64,000 nucleotides of DNA from Stackebrandtia albiflava (GCF_007994225.1 NZ_VLLL01000006.1:558001-622000), one strand, 5' to 3'; positions 7,892 to 16,252 are shown, counted from the first letter of the stretch. Translations and numbers: made by a program. The notes: generated from the sequence alone by a model not told the origin.

Positions 7892-9172
7892 GTGCACGTG
7901 CGGTTGCTCGGCAACGTGGAGGTCGCCACCGCGGACGGTTGGCGGCGGGCGGGCCCTGCTAAGCAGTCGGCGGTGCTCGCGGTGCTGGCGGTGTCACTGA
8001 ACCGGCCGGTGAACCAGCGGACGCTCCTGGAGCGGGTGTGGGGAGACGCCCCGCCGCCGTCGGGATACAGCGCCCTCTACAGCAACCTCGCCCGGCTGCG
8101 CCGGTTGATCGCGGACGTCCCGGGCGTGTCGATCGAGCGCGGTGGTGACGGCTACCGGTTGACGGCCGAGCCGGAGGCGGTCGACCTGTTCCGGATGCGT
8201 TCACTGGCGGAGGCGGCCCGCCGGGCCACCGCCGAGGGACGACACTCCGAGGCCGCCGGACTGTGGCGTGCCGCCAAGGCATGCCGACACGGACGCCCTC
8301 TGAACAACGTGGAGGGTGGCTGGGTCGACGAGACGCGCCGGGAACTGCAACGGGAGTGGTCGTCGCTGCTGCACGACCACTTCGCCGCCGAACTCGAATG
8401 CGGCCGCCACACCGAGGTGGTCGCGGAACTCACCGAGGCGGTGCTCGCCCATCCACTCGACGAACGCCTGACGGCGGTCCTGATGCGCGCCCTATACCGG
8501 GACGGCCGGCAGTCCGAGGCACTGGAACAGTTCCAGCGGATCAGCCGCCTCACCCGCACCGGACCCGAACTGCGCGACCTCTACCGGCGCATCCTGCAAC
8601 AGGAACCGGGGCTGCGCGGCGCGGCATCGGCCGACCCGGTGCCCCGGCAGCTTCCCCGGCCGCCCGGCGGGACGGGACGCGACGAGGAGCTGCGGCGACT
8701 GTCGGGCCTTCACGACGGCGAGAGCCGGCACGGTGGCGTGCCGCTGCTGATCGTCACCGGGGCGGCCGGTACCGGCAAGACCGACCTGGTGCTCAGATGG
8801 GCCGCCGACGCCGCCGTCGACTTCCCCGACGGGCAACTGTTTCACCACATGGGACAGACCGGGGTGTCGGACCCGCAGGACGTGCTGACGGGATTCCTGT
8901 GTGCCCTCGGGGTGGCGGCGGAGGAGATACCGCGGGACGCCGACGAGCGGATCGCGCTCTACCGGTCGACCACCGCCGACCGCCGCATCCTGGTGGTGTT
9001 GGACGACGTCGCCGACCCGGCGATGGTGCGCCCGCTGCTGCCTGGCGGCCCCGGCAGCCTCGTGCTGGTGACGTCCCGGAACGGCCTGTCGGGACTGGTG
9101 GCGTTGAACGGGGCTAGGCGGCTGACCCTGGCGGCAGACGGCGACGAGGCCCTGTCCCACGCCGACGGTTGA
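7892..9172 (+). CDS. Truncated SARP-type regulator, paralogue of the gene at 1954
   Basis: The 426-residue product aligns along its length with the first 510 or so residues of the regulator at 1954. Both have RLLG-V at the N-terminus, VWGD-PP, DLFR-R, a BTAD region, PRQLP-PP, a Walker A (GAAGTGKT here) and LLP-GPGS-VLVTSR. It stops in the middle of the NB-ARC module (ADGDEALSHADG) and lacks the winged-helix-to-TPR part of the ATPase and all TPR repeats. The GTG start has a strong AGGAGG. Whether it is a working small SARP (SARPs of about 270 residues do work without an ATPase) or a decayed copy is open. No continuing homology was found in other frames after the stop. Confidence 0.8.
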   Translation: MHVRLLGNVEVATADGWRRAGPAKQSAVLAVLAVSLNRPVNQRTLLERVWGDAPPPSGYSALYSNLARLRRLIADVPGVSIERGGDGYRLTAEPEAVDLFRMRSLAEAARRATAEGRHSEAAGLWRAAKACRHGRPLNNVEGGWVDETRRELQREWSSLLHDHFAAELECGRHTEVVAELTEAVLAHPLDERLTAVLMRALYRDGRQSEALEQFQRISRLTRTGPELRDLYRRILQQEPGLRGAASADPVPRQLPRPPGGTGRDEELRRLSGLHDGESRHGGVPLLIVTGAAGTGKTDLVLRWAADAAVDFPDGQLFHHMGQTGVSDPQDVLTGFLCALGVAAEEIPRDADERIALYRSTTADRRILVVLDDVADPAMVRPLLPGGPGSLVLVTSRNGLSGLVALNGARRLTLAADGDEALSHADG

Positions 9173-9227
9173 GCCGGGCCGCGTGGCACTTCGGCGGTGG
9201 CCGCGGTCGGTCGGCAGGTCACGGGGG

Positions 9228-9254
9228 TTTTCCACAACCGGGTGGTTATCCACA
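9228..9254. promoter_or_regulatory. Pair of DnaA-box-like sites
   Basis: TTTTCCACA (9228-9236, one mismatch to the E. coli consensus) is followed by TTATCCACA (9246-9254, exact consensus) in the same orientation, 18 bp apart start to start. They lie in the convergent gap after the truncated SARP. See the larger cluster at 12209-12373. Confidence 0.6.
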
Positions 9255-9410
9255 GGGCGGTGTCCGGCGACTGGACCGGGGGGCCGAAACCGTTCTACGC
9301 TCCACATATGGGGCGGAGGTTGGAGGCCCCCTCGCCGCGCCGAGTGGGATGTTCGGGGCCACCGCGTTGCGACACGCGGCCGGTCGGGGGCCGTTTCCAA
9401 TGAAGGCTCC

Positions 9411-9524
9411 ACCGGGCACCCGACACCGGACCACCTCGTGAACCGCCGGCCTTCCGGCACTCCACACGGTGAACCGCCACCGGGCACCGGGCCACCTCGT
9501 GACCCGCCGACCTTCCGGCACTCC
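9411..9524. repeat. Imperfect direct repeat, 61-bp spacing
   Basis: The 33-bp segment at 9431-9463 recurs at 9492-9524 with two mismatches. Each starts CCACCTCGTG and ends TTCCGGCACTCC. A CACCGGGCAC motif also precedes each copy. The repeats fill a 459-bp convergent intergenic gap (9173-9631) that otherwise holds only the two DnaA-like boxes; I see no gene in it. Confidence 0.75.
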
Positions 9525-9631
9525 CCGCGGCGGACCACCACCGGCGATCGCCGCCGGCCCGGCCACCGGCCACCGCCGGCACGCCACACCGCTCCGGCCG
9601 CCACCGAACGCTCACCGCGCCCGCCCGGCGG

Positions 9632-9910
9632 TCAGCCCTCCGAGCTGGCCGAATCGGTGGGGGACTCCTCCAGTTCGAAGTCGCTGGGGTCGTAGGACGG
9701 CACCCGGCCGGGATCGTCGCCACCGCCGTCACCGTCACCACCACCGCCACCGTCGTCGTCCACGGTGACCTGACCGAACGGCAGCAGCGGCGCCAGGTTC
9801 GGGAACGCCACGTACCACAGCAGCGCGACCACCCCCGTCACCAGCAGCACCGAACCGACGAGTTTGCCGGGCAGCCCGAACGGCAGCTTGCGCCAGATCC
9901 ATCCATACAT
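9632..9910 (-). CDS. Small acidic membrane protein coupled to class E sortase
   Basis: The 92-residue product has one membrane helix (KLVGSVLLVTGVVALLWYVAF, about 14-34). A Gly/Asp repeat (DDDGGGGGDGDGGGDD) and an acidic Ser-rich tail follow. The ATG at 9908-9910 begins three bases after the end of the sortase stop codon, so translational coupling is likely. The upstream frame to 10003 is the antisense of sortase coding and was discarded. Small membrane proteins of this kind commonly sit beside class E sortases in Actinobacteria. No biochemical role is known to me. Confidence 0.7.
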   Translation of the reverse strand: MYGWIWRKLPFGLPGKLVGSVLLVTGVVALLWYVAFPNLAPLLPFGQVTVDDDGGGGGDGDGGGDDPGRVPSYDPSDFELEESPTDSASSEG

Positions 9911-9912
9911 GG

Positions 9913-10890
9913 TTATCCCAGTGCCTCCGGTGGCAGTTCGTCGCCGCGTTCCCGGGTGTCGAGCAGATTCCCCCACACGAAGTAGCGTTCGTAGTTGTCC
10001 CACCAGGGGTGGCAGGTCATCAGGGTCAGCCAGCGGTCGTCCTCACCGGGTTCGACACCGGGTTGGTTGGGGACCGGCGCGACCGCCTCCAGCGCCGTGG
10101 GACTCAGGATCGCGCTCTCGGTGATCTCGTAGATGTAGAAGTTGCTCATCGTCTCGACGACGACCACGTCGCCCGCCTTCAGCACGTCGATGTGCCGGAA
10201 GATGGCCGGGACGTTGTGACCGGCGAGCGCGAAGTTGCCCGTCTCGCCGGGCATCGCGCTGTCCTCGAAGTGGCCGGGCGCGGTCTCGATGTCGTCGAGG
10301 TCGGTGCCCTCGACGATGATCCACGGTTCGGGCCGGATCTGCGGCATGTACAACCGGGCGATCGCCTCACCGGGCAACGGGTCGAGGGTGGGGTCTTCCT
10401 CGGCGTCCGCCCAGTCCTCGATGAGCTCGGTCTCCTTCTCGTCCTGTGCCGCGGTGATCTCGGCGCTGGTCCCCCAGATCATGTAGGCCGAGAACAGCAG
10501 CACCACCGCGCCGAGGGTCACGAACACCTCCGCGAACACCCGGACCGCGCGGCGTCCGCCCGCGCCCGACGCCGCCGGGTCGTCGCGGTGCCGCCGGATG
10601 GCGCGCCGCCTGCGGGCCTCGGGGACCTCCGGGTCCGGTTCGGGGCCGCGTTCGCCGCGTCCCGGGAGCCGGGGAAGGAGTGTGGTCTCGTCGGGACCGG
10701 GGATGAGGCTCAGTGGATCGGATTCGTCGACGGGTTCACGTGGGGGACGGGGCGGTATCGGCTCCGGTGGCACCCTCGCGACGCCTCGCGCGGGCGGCGG
10801 CGGGGGTGGGCGCTGGTCGTCGTATCCGTAACCGAAGTCGTAGTCGTCGTCGAACCCGTCGTCATATCGCGGGTCGTAGCGGTCGCTCAC
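9913..10890 (-). CDS. Class E sortase
   Basis: This 325-residue transpeptidase should join surface proteins to the cell wall or assemble surface polymers. It has a long disordered cytoplasmic N-terminus (Asp/Tyr-rich, then polyproline, then Arg-rich to about 115) and one membrane helix (about 118-142). The extracytoplasmic sortase domain carries the catalytic His in LAGHN (about 225), Cys293 in TLMTCHP and Arg302 in NYERYFVWG. The GTG at 10888-10890 overlaps the upstream DUF881 stop (GTGA) and has GGAGG eight bases before it. Clustering with DUF881 and crgA is typical of Actinobacteria. The trpG and pknB genes that often follow are absent here. Confidence 0.92.
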   Translation of the reverse strand: MSDRYDPRYDDGFDDDYDFGYGYDDQRPPPPPPARGVARVPPEPIPPRPPREPVDESDPLSLIPGPDETTLLPRLPGRGERGPEPDPEVPEARRRRAIRRHRDDPAASGAGGRRAVRVFAEVFVTLGAVVLLFSAYMIWGTSAEITAAQDEKETELIEDWADAEEDPTLDPLPGEAIARLYMPQIRPEPWIIVEGTDLDDIETAPGHFEDSAMPGETGNFALAGHNVPAIFRHIDVLKAGDVVVVETMSNFYIYEITESAILSPTALEAVAPVPNQPGVEPGEDDRWLTLMTCHPWWDNYERYFVWGNLLDTRERGDELPPEALG

Positions 10891-11717
10891 CTGGGTACCT
10901 CCGCGTCAATCAGGTTCAACGGCCCGTCGTACGCCGGCATCCGGCGGTCCTCGAACTCCTCGGTGGAATATCCGAGTCCAAAATCCGCCGCGGCGGCGCG
11001 GAAGGCACGCACACCCGGTGCGTCGTCCAGCGACTCCATCATGGCATCGCGGTCACCGATGGCGGCGATCACGAACGGAGGGGAGTACACCTGCCCGTGG
11101 AGGAGCAGTGTGTTCCCGACGCAGCGCACCGCGCTGGTGGAGACGACCCGCACCCCCATGATGGTCATGGCCTCGGCGCCGCCCGCCCACAACGCGTTGA
11201 CCACCGCCTGCACGTCCTGTTGGTGTACGACGACGTCGTCGACGGTGGCGCCGTGCGGCAGCCGCCCGTCCACCCGGGGCGCGTCGTCCAGCGACACCTG
11301 GACGCCCGGCCCGTGGACGGCGGTGAGTCCCGCCGCCGCCAGCCACTCGGAGGCGCGTTCCTCCTCGGCGGTGACCCCGGAGTCGTCGGTGAGTCCTTCG
11401 GCGAGTTCCTCGACCTCGGTGCCCAGCGCCTCGTACTGCTCGGTGAGGTCCTGGACCTGCGCGTTGCGTTCGGGGATCAACTCCCGCAGTTCGACGTCCT
11501 GCTCGGCGCGGAGGCTGGTGCCCCCGGCGGCGGAGGCGGTGGCGCTGAGCAGCGCGCCCGCCGCGAACAGCACCAGGACGGTGACGGCCGACCAGCGCCG
11601 TTCGCCGGAACGGTAGTCGCGCCACGCCCGGCGGACCCGGTCGCGGGCGCGCCGCGGCGCCGGGGAGTCGCTCGGCGCGGTGCCCTCACCGGCCGGGGTG
11701 TCCTCACTCACCGTCAT
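10887..11717 (-). CDS. DUF881 membrane-anchored extracytoplasmic protein
   Basis: The 276-residue product has a basic N-terminus, one membrane helix (WSAVTVLVLFAAGALLSATASAA) and a coiled-coil-like stretch (ELRELIPERNAQVQDLTEQY). A conserved DUF881 domain follows, with HGPGVQVSLDDAP, HQQDVQAVVNALW and GAEAMTIMGVRVV. The family sits next to crgA in many Actinobacteria and is thought to act at the envelope or division site. Three starts are possible: GTG 11729, ATG 11717 and GTG 11711. AAAGGG lies six bases before GTG 11711 and abuts ATG 11717, so the true start may be six bases shorter than given. Confidence 0.85.
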   Translation of the reverse strand: MTVSEDTPAGEGTAPSDSPAPRRARDRVRRAWRDYRSGERRWSAVTVLVLFAAGALLSATASAAGGTSLRAEQDVELRELIPERNAQVQDLTEQYEALGTEVEELAEGLTDDSGVTAEEERASEWLAAAGLTAVHGPGVQVSLDDAPRVDGRLPHGATVDDVVVHQQDVQAVVNALWAGGAEAMTIMGVRVVSTSAVRCVGNTLLLHGQVYSPPFVIAAIGDRDAMMESLDDAPGVRAFRAAAADFGLGYSTEEFEDRRMPAYDGPLNLIDAEVPR

Positions 11718-11927
11718 CCCTTTCGTCACACCGCGCGGGGTCGGCGGGAACCGACCGCGACCACGTGCCGCGACAGCGGGTAATGTGCGTCATGCGTCAC
11801 CCCGCCCAACAACAAGCCTATCCGCAGGAACGAACCTTTCCAGGCGGCGCACGAAGGCGCATCGTGTCAGCACGGTGATTCCCGGCTACGCTGTTTGTCT
11901 GGTCTTCCCTCAACAGGAGTTTCATCA

Positions 11928-12191
11928 ATGCCCAAGTCGCGCGTTCGGAAGAAGAAGGTCTACACGGCTCCCGCCGAGCTGCGCCCGAAGACCGCCGAAT
12001 CATCCCACCAACCCAGTCCGACCTGGGTGCCGGTGTTGGCGGTGTTCTTCATCGTGCTGGGAATCGGCTGGCTGGTCTCCTACTACCTGTCGAACGGAAC
12101 GTTCCCGGTCGCGGTGTGGGGCCTGTGGAACCTCGGTATCGGTTTCGCCTGCCTGATCGTCAGCCTGCTGGTGCTGTCCCGCTGGCGGTAG
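11928..12191 (+). CDS. crgA: Cell division protein CrgA
   Basis: This 87-residue membrane protein recruits and coordinates divisome proteins, including FtsZ and penicillin-binding proteins, in Actinobacteria. The N-terminus MPKSRVRKKKVYTAP is diagnostic. Two membrane helices follow (about 35-57 and 63-83), with the conserved GIGWLVSYYL and WNLGIGFACL. The ATG has AGGAG eight bases upstream (11915-11919). It is divergent from the DUF881-sortase block. In Mycobacterium and Streptomyces crgA lies close to the replication origin, which is relevant to the DnaA boxes immediately downstream. Confidence 0.95.
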   Translation: MPKSRVRKKKVYTAPAELRPKTAESSHQPSPTWVPVLAVFFIVLGIGWLVSYYLSNGTFPVAVWGLWNLGIGFACLIVSLLVLSRWR

Positions 12192-12208
12192 CCACCGCCG
12201 CGACCGGG

Positions 12209-12373
12209 TTTTCCACAGCCTGTGGATAACTCCCGGTTCAGGTGTTTCTGCTGGTCAATGCCCTTATCTTGTCCACACGCGACGCCGGGGAGGCCCGGTT
12301 GTCCACAGGCTGTGGACAACCGGATTCCTCCGGCCGCAGGTCCCGGCCGCGTGAACCGGCCGGTTGTGGATAA
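12209..12373. promoter_or_regulatory. Cluster of six DnaA-box-like sites
   Basis: Six sites occur in 165 bp: TTTTCCACA 12209-12217, TGTGGATAA 12221-12229, TTGTCCACA 12269-12277, TTGTCCACA 12299-12307, TGTGGACAA 12311-12319 and TGTGGATAA 12365-12373. TTGTCCACA is the Streptomyces DnaA-box consensus, and TTATCCACA is the general one. The sites fill the convergent gap between crgA and the thiolase gene. This is not a canonical oriC, since dnaA and dnaN are absent. A DnaA-titration or reactivation site, or an origin-proximal relic, are possible readings. Confidence 0.7.
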
Positions 12374-13546
12374 CTACACCGGTGTGATCAGTTCGAAGAC
12401 GGTCGCGTTGGCCATGCCGCCGCCTTCGCACATCGTCTGCATGCCGTAGCCGATGCCCTCGGCGCGCATGTGGTGCAGCAACGTCGTGGCGAGGCGCGCA
12501 CCGGTCGCCCCGAGCGGGTGGCCCAGGGCGATCGCCCCTCCGAGCGGGTTGAGGCGCTCGGCGGCGGCGCCCGTCTCCGCCAGCCACGCCAACGGCACGG
12601 GCGCGAACGCCTCGTTCACCTCGAACGCGCCGATGTCCGATACCGACAGCCCGGCCCGCGTGAGCGCCTTCTCGGTCGCCGGGATCGGCCCGGTCAACAT
12701 CTCGACCGGGTCGGAACCGACGACGACCGCCGTGTGGACCCGCGCCCACGGCGTCAGGCCCAGCCGCGCCGCCGTCTCCGACGTGGTGACGAGCAGTGCC
12801 GCCGCGCCGTCGGAGATCTGCGAGGCCGAACCCGCCGTGACGACGCCCTCCGGGTCGAACGCCGGCTTCAGGCCCGCCAGGACCTCCCGTGTGGTGTCGC
12901 GGCGGATGCCCTCGTCGGCGGTGAAGTCCTTCACCGGGGTGATCTCGGCGTCGAACCTCCCGGCGTCCTGCGCGGCGGCGGCCTTGTGGTGCGAGGTCAG
13001 GGCGTACTCGTCGAGCGCCGCCCGGTCGAGTCCCCACTTGCGGGCGATGAGCTCCGCGCCGACGCCCTGACTGAACGGGATCGGTGCCTCGGTCTGGAAA
13101 CCGAGCCGGCCGTCGTAGCGGCGCCGCACCTCCTCGCCGTAGGGGGCGCCGACACCGTCGCTCACCGACGAACCCATCGGCACCCGGCTCATCACCTCGA
13201 CACCGCCCGCCACCACGACGTCGTGGAAGCCCGCGATGACGGCGGCCGCGGCGTTGTGCAGCGCCTGCTGGCTCGACCCGCACTGCCGGTCGACGGTGGT
13301 GCCGGGGACGTGCTCGGGCCAGCCCGCCGCCAGCACCGCGTTGCGCCCGACGTTCCAGGACTGTTCACCGACCTGCGACACGCAGCCGAACTGGACGTCC
13401 TCGACCAGGCCGGGGTCGATGCCGGTGCGTTCGGCCAGGGCCGTCAACACGGTCGCGGCCAGGTCGACCGGATGGGTCTCCTTCAGTGCGCCCTTACGGC
13501 GTCCCACTGGGGTGCGCACGGCACCCACGATCACTGCATCACGCAT
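12374..13546 (-). CDS. Acetyl-CoA C-acyltransferase (thiolase)
   Basis: This 390-residue enzyme condenses or cleaves acyl-CoA units. All thiolase landmarks are present: VRTPVG at the N-terminus, the acyl-enzyme Cys in DRQCGSSQQA (about residue 88), NEAFA, the His in GHPLGATGAR and the second catalytic Cys in MCEGGGMAN. Length and order fit a FadA/steroid-type acetyl-CoA C-acetyltransferase of Actinobacteria. Direction (degradative or biosynthetic) cannot be told. The ATG has no clear Shine-Dalgarno and may be leaderless. The stop codon abuts a DnaA-box-like site. Confidence 0.92.
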   Translation of the reverse strand: MRDAVIVGAVRTPVGRRKGALKETHPVDLAATVLTALAERTGIDPGLVEDVQFGCVSQVGEQSWNVGRNAVLAAGWPEHVPGTTVDRQCGSSQQALHNAAAAVIAGFHDVVVAGGVEVMSRVPMGSSVSDGVGAPYGEEVRRRYDGRLGFQTEAPIPFSQGVGAELIARKWGLDRAALDEYALTSHHKAAAAQDAGRFDAEITPVKDFTADEGIRRDTTREVLAGLKPAFDPEGVVTAGSASQISDGAAALLVTTSETAARLGLTPWARVHTAVVVGSDPVEMLTGPIPATEKALTRAGLSVSDIGAFEVNEAFAPVPLAWLAETGAAAERLNPLGGAIALGHPLGATGARLATTLLHHMRAEGIGYGMQTMCEGGGMANATVFELITPV

Positions 13547-13615
13547 TACCCAAGAGTAATGAGACCGGCGGTCGGGTGCCGGGATCGTCGGAGGATGGTG
13601 GCAGACTTGTCACCC

Positions 13616-14065
13616 GTGGACACCAACAGGCGGCAATGGCGGGTACCCCGCAAGGTGATGGGCGCGAAGTTCGCCGCTGCGGGCGTGTTCCTGGTGGCGG
13701 CGCTGTGGTTCAGCGACGACCCCGCGCGGCTGTTGGTGGCGGCGGTCGCCGCCGTCGTGTTGGCGGGTTACGGCGCGCGCGACCTGAAGTTCCCGGTGCG
13801 GTTGTCGGTGGGGGCCGACGGGGTGGCGGTGTCGCGCGGTTACCTGGTCCGGCGTGAGATCGCCTGGGGCGAGATCGAGCGGATCCGGGTCGATCGGCGT
13901 AAGCGGCTGGGCACGGCCACCGAACTGTTGGAGATCGACATCGACTCCACGCTGTTCCTGTTCAGCCGGTACGACCTCGACGCGGCGCCGGAGGAGGTGC
14001 GGGACGAGCTGCTGCGGTGGCGCGACGACTCCCGGCACCGCGACTCGGCCCCGAAGCGGACCTGA
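13616..14065 (+). CDS. PH-domain membrane protein
   Basis: The 149-residue product has two closely spaced membrane helices (FAAAGVFLVAALWF and LLVAAVAAVVLAGYGA). A bacterial PH-like domain follows (RLSVGADGVAVSRGYLVRRE through ELLEIDIDSTLFLF). This small membrane-PH protein type is widespread in Micromonosporales. The start is uncertain. GTG 13616 fits a leaderless start, with CAGACT as -10 about 9 bases upstream. ATG 13595 would add seven residues but has GGAGG abutting it with no spacing. Function unknown. Confidence 0.65.
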   Translation: MDTNRRQWRVPRKVMGAKFAAAGVFLVAALWFSDDPARLLVAAVAAVVLAGYGARDLKFPVRLSVGADGVAVSRGYLVRREIAWGEIERIRVDRRKRLGTATELLEIDIDSTLFLFSRYDLDAAPEEVRDELLRWRDDSRHRDSAPKRT

Positions 14066-14142
14066 CCCGCCCGTTCCGCCTCGCCTCCCGCGCTCGGCCG
14101 CTGCCCGTTCCGACCCCGCTCTCGCTCCCATTCGCCCCCTCG

Positions 14143-14281
14143 TTCCGCTTGGTCCCCGCCATTGCGCGCTTGGTCCTCGCCGAATGGGGATGAAAGGTGC
14201 GAAACGGTCAGGGGTGCCGACCGGGCGGGGACCAGGCGCCACCGGACGGGGACCAAGCGCCACCAGGCGGGGACCAAGCGG
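14143..14281. repeat. Phased ACCAAGC repeat element B (inverted arms)
   Basis: Two copies of CGCTTGGTCC (14146 and 14167, 21 bp apart) face three reverse copies of GGGGACCA(A/G)GCG whose starts are 21 bp apart (around 14227-14280). CGCTTGGTCCCCGCC at 14146-14160 is a perfect complement of 14266-14280. Positions 14143-14188 on the minus strand match 48362-48407 on the plus strand at 43 of 46 bases. The 300-bp gap between the PH protein and metG holds this element, preceded by CGTTCC-rich sequence (14066-14142), and no gene. TAGGAT at 14353-14358 is a possible metG -10. Confidence 0.85.
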
Positions 14282-14365
14282 TCAAGGGAGTGGGGCCGGA
14301 ACCGGGCGGGGAGGCGGGCAAACGCGGATGCAGGGGTCTCACGTACCCGACTAGGATCGGCTGCT

Positions 14366-16159
14366 ATGAGTCACGTTCTCTCCGCGGTCGCCTGGCCTTA
14401 TGCCAACGGCCCGCGCCACATCGGTCACGTATCAGGCTTCGGGGTTCCCGCCGACATCTTCAGCCGGTACATGCGCATGGCCGGTCACGACGTACTCATG
14501 GTCTCCGGAACCGACGAACACGGCACCCCGATCCTGGTCCAGGCCGACGAGGAGGGCCTGAAGCCGCGCGAGGCGGCCGACAAGTACAACAGGATCATCG
14601 TCGAGGACCTCAACGCCCTCGGAATGTCCTACGACCTGTTCACCCGGACCACGACCGGAAACCACTACGCCACCGTCCAGCAGATCTTCACCGCCCTGTA
14701 CGACAACGGGTACATCCTGGCCAAGACCACGATGGGCGCCATCTCACCGTCCACCGGCCGTACCCTGCCCGACCGCTACATCGAGGGCACCTGCCCGATC
14801 TGCGGTTACGCCGGTGCGCGCGGCGACCAGTGCGACAACTGCGGCAACCAGCTCGACCCGGAGGACCTGATCGAGCCGAGGTCGCGGATCAACGGCGAGA
14901 CGCCGAAGTTCGTGGAGGAAGAGCACTTCTTCCTCGACCTGCCCGCGTTCGCCGACGCGCTCAACGCGTGGCTGGACACCCGCTCCGGGTGGCGGCCCAA
15001 CGTCGTACGGTTCACGCGCAACCTGCTGGACGACCTGAAGCCTCGCGCGATCTCCCGCGACCTCGACTGGGGTGTCCCGGTGCCGCTGGAGGGCTGGATC
15101 GAACGGCCCGACAAGCGGCTGTACGTGTGGTTCGACGCCGTCATCGGCTACCTGTCCGCCTCCATCGAGTGGGCGCGCCGCAGTGGCGACCCGGAGGCGT
15201 GGCGCAACTGGTGGCAGAACCCGGACGCCCTGTCGTACTACTTCATGGGCAAGGACAACATCGTCTTCCACTCCGAGATCTGGCCCGCGATCCTGTTGGG
15301 CCACAACGGTGAGGGCGCCAAGGGCGGCAAGCCGGGCGAGCTGGGCGCGCTGAACCTGCCGACCGAGGTCGTCTCCAGCGAGTTCCTGACCATGGAGGGT
15401 AAGAAGTTCTCGTCGTCGCGCCGGGTGGTCATCTTCGTGCGGGACTTCCTGTCCCGCTACGACGCCGACGCGCTGCGGTACTTCATCGCCGTCGCCGGGC
15501 CGGAGACCCAGGACACCGACTTCACGTGGGCGGAGTTCGTCCGCCGCAACAACGACGAACTGGTCGCCGGGTGGGGCAACCTGGTGAACCGTTCCGTCGC
15601 GATGGCCGCCAAGAACTTCGGTGCGATCCCGGAGGCCGGTGAGCTCACCGACGTCGACCGGGCGCTGCTCGCCGAGACCCGGGCGGCGTTCGACACGGTC
15701 GGGGAACTGTTGGGCGGCAACCGGATCAAGGCCGCGGTCGGTGAGGCGATGAAGACGGTCGCCGCCGTCAACAAGTACCTCGCCGACACCGCGCCGTGGA
15801 AGCTGAAGGACGACCTCGACCGGATGGGCACCGTCCTGCACGTCGCGCTGCAGGCGGTGGACGACTGCAAGACGCTGCTCGCGCCGTTCCTGCCGTTCTC
15901 GGCGCAGAAGATCCACGAACTGCTCGGCGGTGAGGGCGTGTTCGCGCCGATGCCCCGGATCGAGGAGGTCCCCGACCTCGACGGCACCGGTCCGCTCCAG
16001 GACGGCACGTACCCGATCCTGGTCGGCGACTACACGAACGTCCCCAAGTGGGAGTCCCGGCCGATCAAGACCGGGCACCCGTTGCAGAAGCCGACGCCGA
16101 TCTTCGCGAAGCTCGACCCGTCGGTGATCGAGGAGGAGCTGGAACGGCTCGGTTCCTGA
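14366..16159 (+). CDS. metG: Methionyl-tRNA synthetase
   Basis: The 597-residue enzyme charges tRNA-Met in the cytoplasm. HIGH is at residues 18-21 (PRHIGH). A single zinc knuckle has Cys 143, 146, 156 and 159. The KMSKS-equivalent loop is KKFSSSR near 346-352. The anticodon-binding domain follows, and there is no C-terminal EMAP-type tRNA-binding domain. This fits the one-knuckle actinobacterial form. The ATG at 14366 is where MetG homology begins; the ORF extension to 14162 covers the repeat element and was discarded. CTAGGATC upstream could serve as both -10 box and weak ribosome binding site. Confidence 0.97.
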   Translation: MSHVLSAVAWPYANGPRHIGHVSGFGVPADIFSRYMRMAGHDVLMVSGTDEHGTPILVQADEEGLKPREAADKYNRIIVEDLNALGMSYDLFTRTTTGNHYATVQQIFTALYDNGYILAKTTMGAISPSTGRTLPDRYIEGTCPICGYAGARGDQCDNCGNQLDPEDLIEPRSRINGETPKFVEEEHFFLDLPAFADALNAWLDTRSGWRPNVVRFTRNLLDDLKPRAISRDLDWGVPVPLEGWIERPDKRLYVWFDAVIGYLSASIEWARRSGDPEAWRNWWQNPDALSYYFMGKDNIVFHSEIWPAILLGHNGEGAKGGKPGELGALNLPTEVVSSEFLTMEGKKFSSSRRVVIFVRDFLSRYDADALRYFIAVAGPETQDTDFTWAEFVRRNNDELVAGWGNLVNRSVAMAAKNFGAIPEAGELTDVDRALLAETRAAFDTVGELLGGNRIKAAVGEAMKTVAAVNKYLADTAPWKLKDDLDRMGTVLHVALQAVDDCKTLLAPFLPFSAQKIHELLGGEGVFAPMPRIEEVPDLDGTGPLQDGTYPILVGDYTNVPKWESRPIKTGHPLQKPTPIFAKLDPSVIEEELERLGS

Positions 16160-16168
16160 GTCGACGCG

Positions 16169-16216
16169 CAGACCGGCGGCACCGGTACCCGTGAGGACAC
16201 CGGTGCCGCCGGTCTG
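16169..16216. terminator. Strong bidirectional terminator hairpin
   Basis: Perfect 18-bp arms (16169-16186 and 16199-16216, beginning CAGACCGGCGGC) with a 12-nt loop lie between metG and the convergent SARP gene. There is no T-tract, as is common for actinobacterial hairpin terminators. Confidence 0.85.
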
Positions 16217-16252
16217 CTGTGGACTGATGCCGGATCGCCGGCGTCGCGCCGG

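Noticed and set aside
12209-12373. Calling the DnaA-box cluster oriC
   Set aside because: dnaA, dnaN, rpmH and an AT-rich unwinding region are absent; only the boxes are seen.
14162-14365. 68-residue N-terminal extension of MetG
   Set aside because: It is translated from the repeat element and upstream promoter, and MetG homology starts exactly at the ATG 14366.
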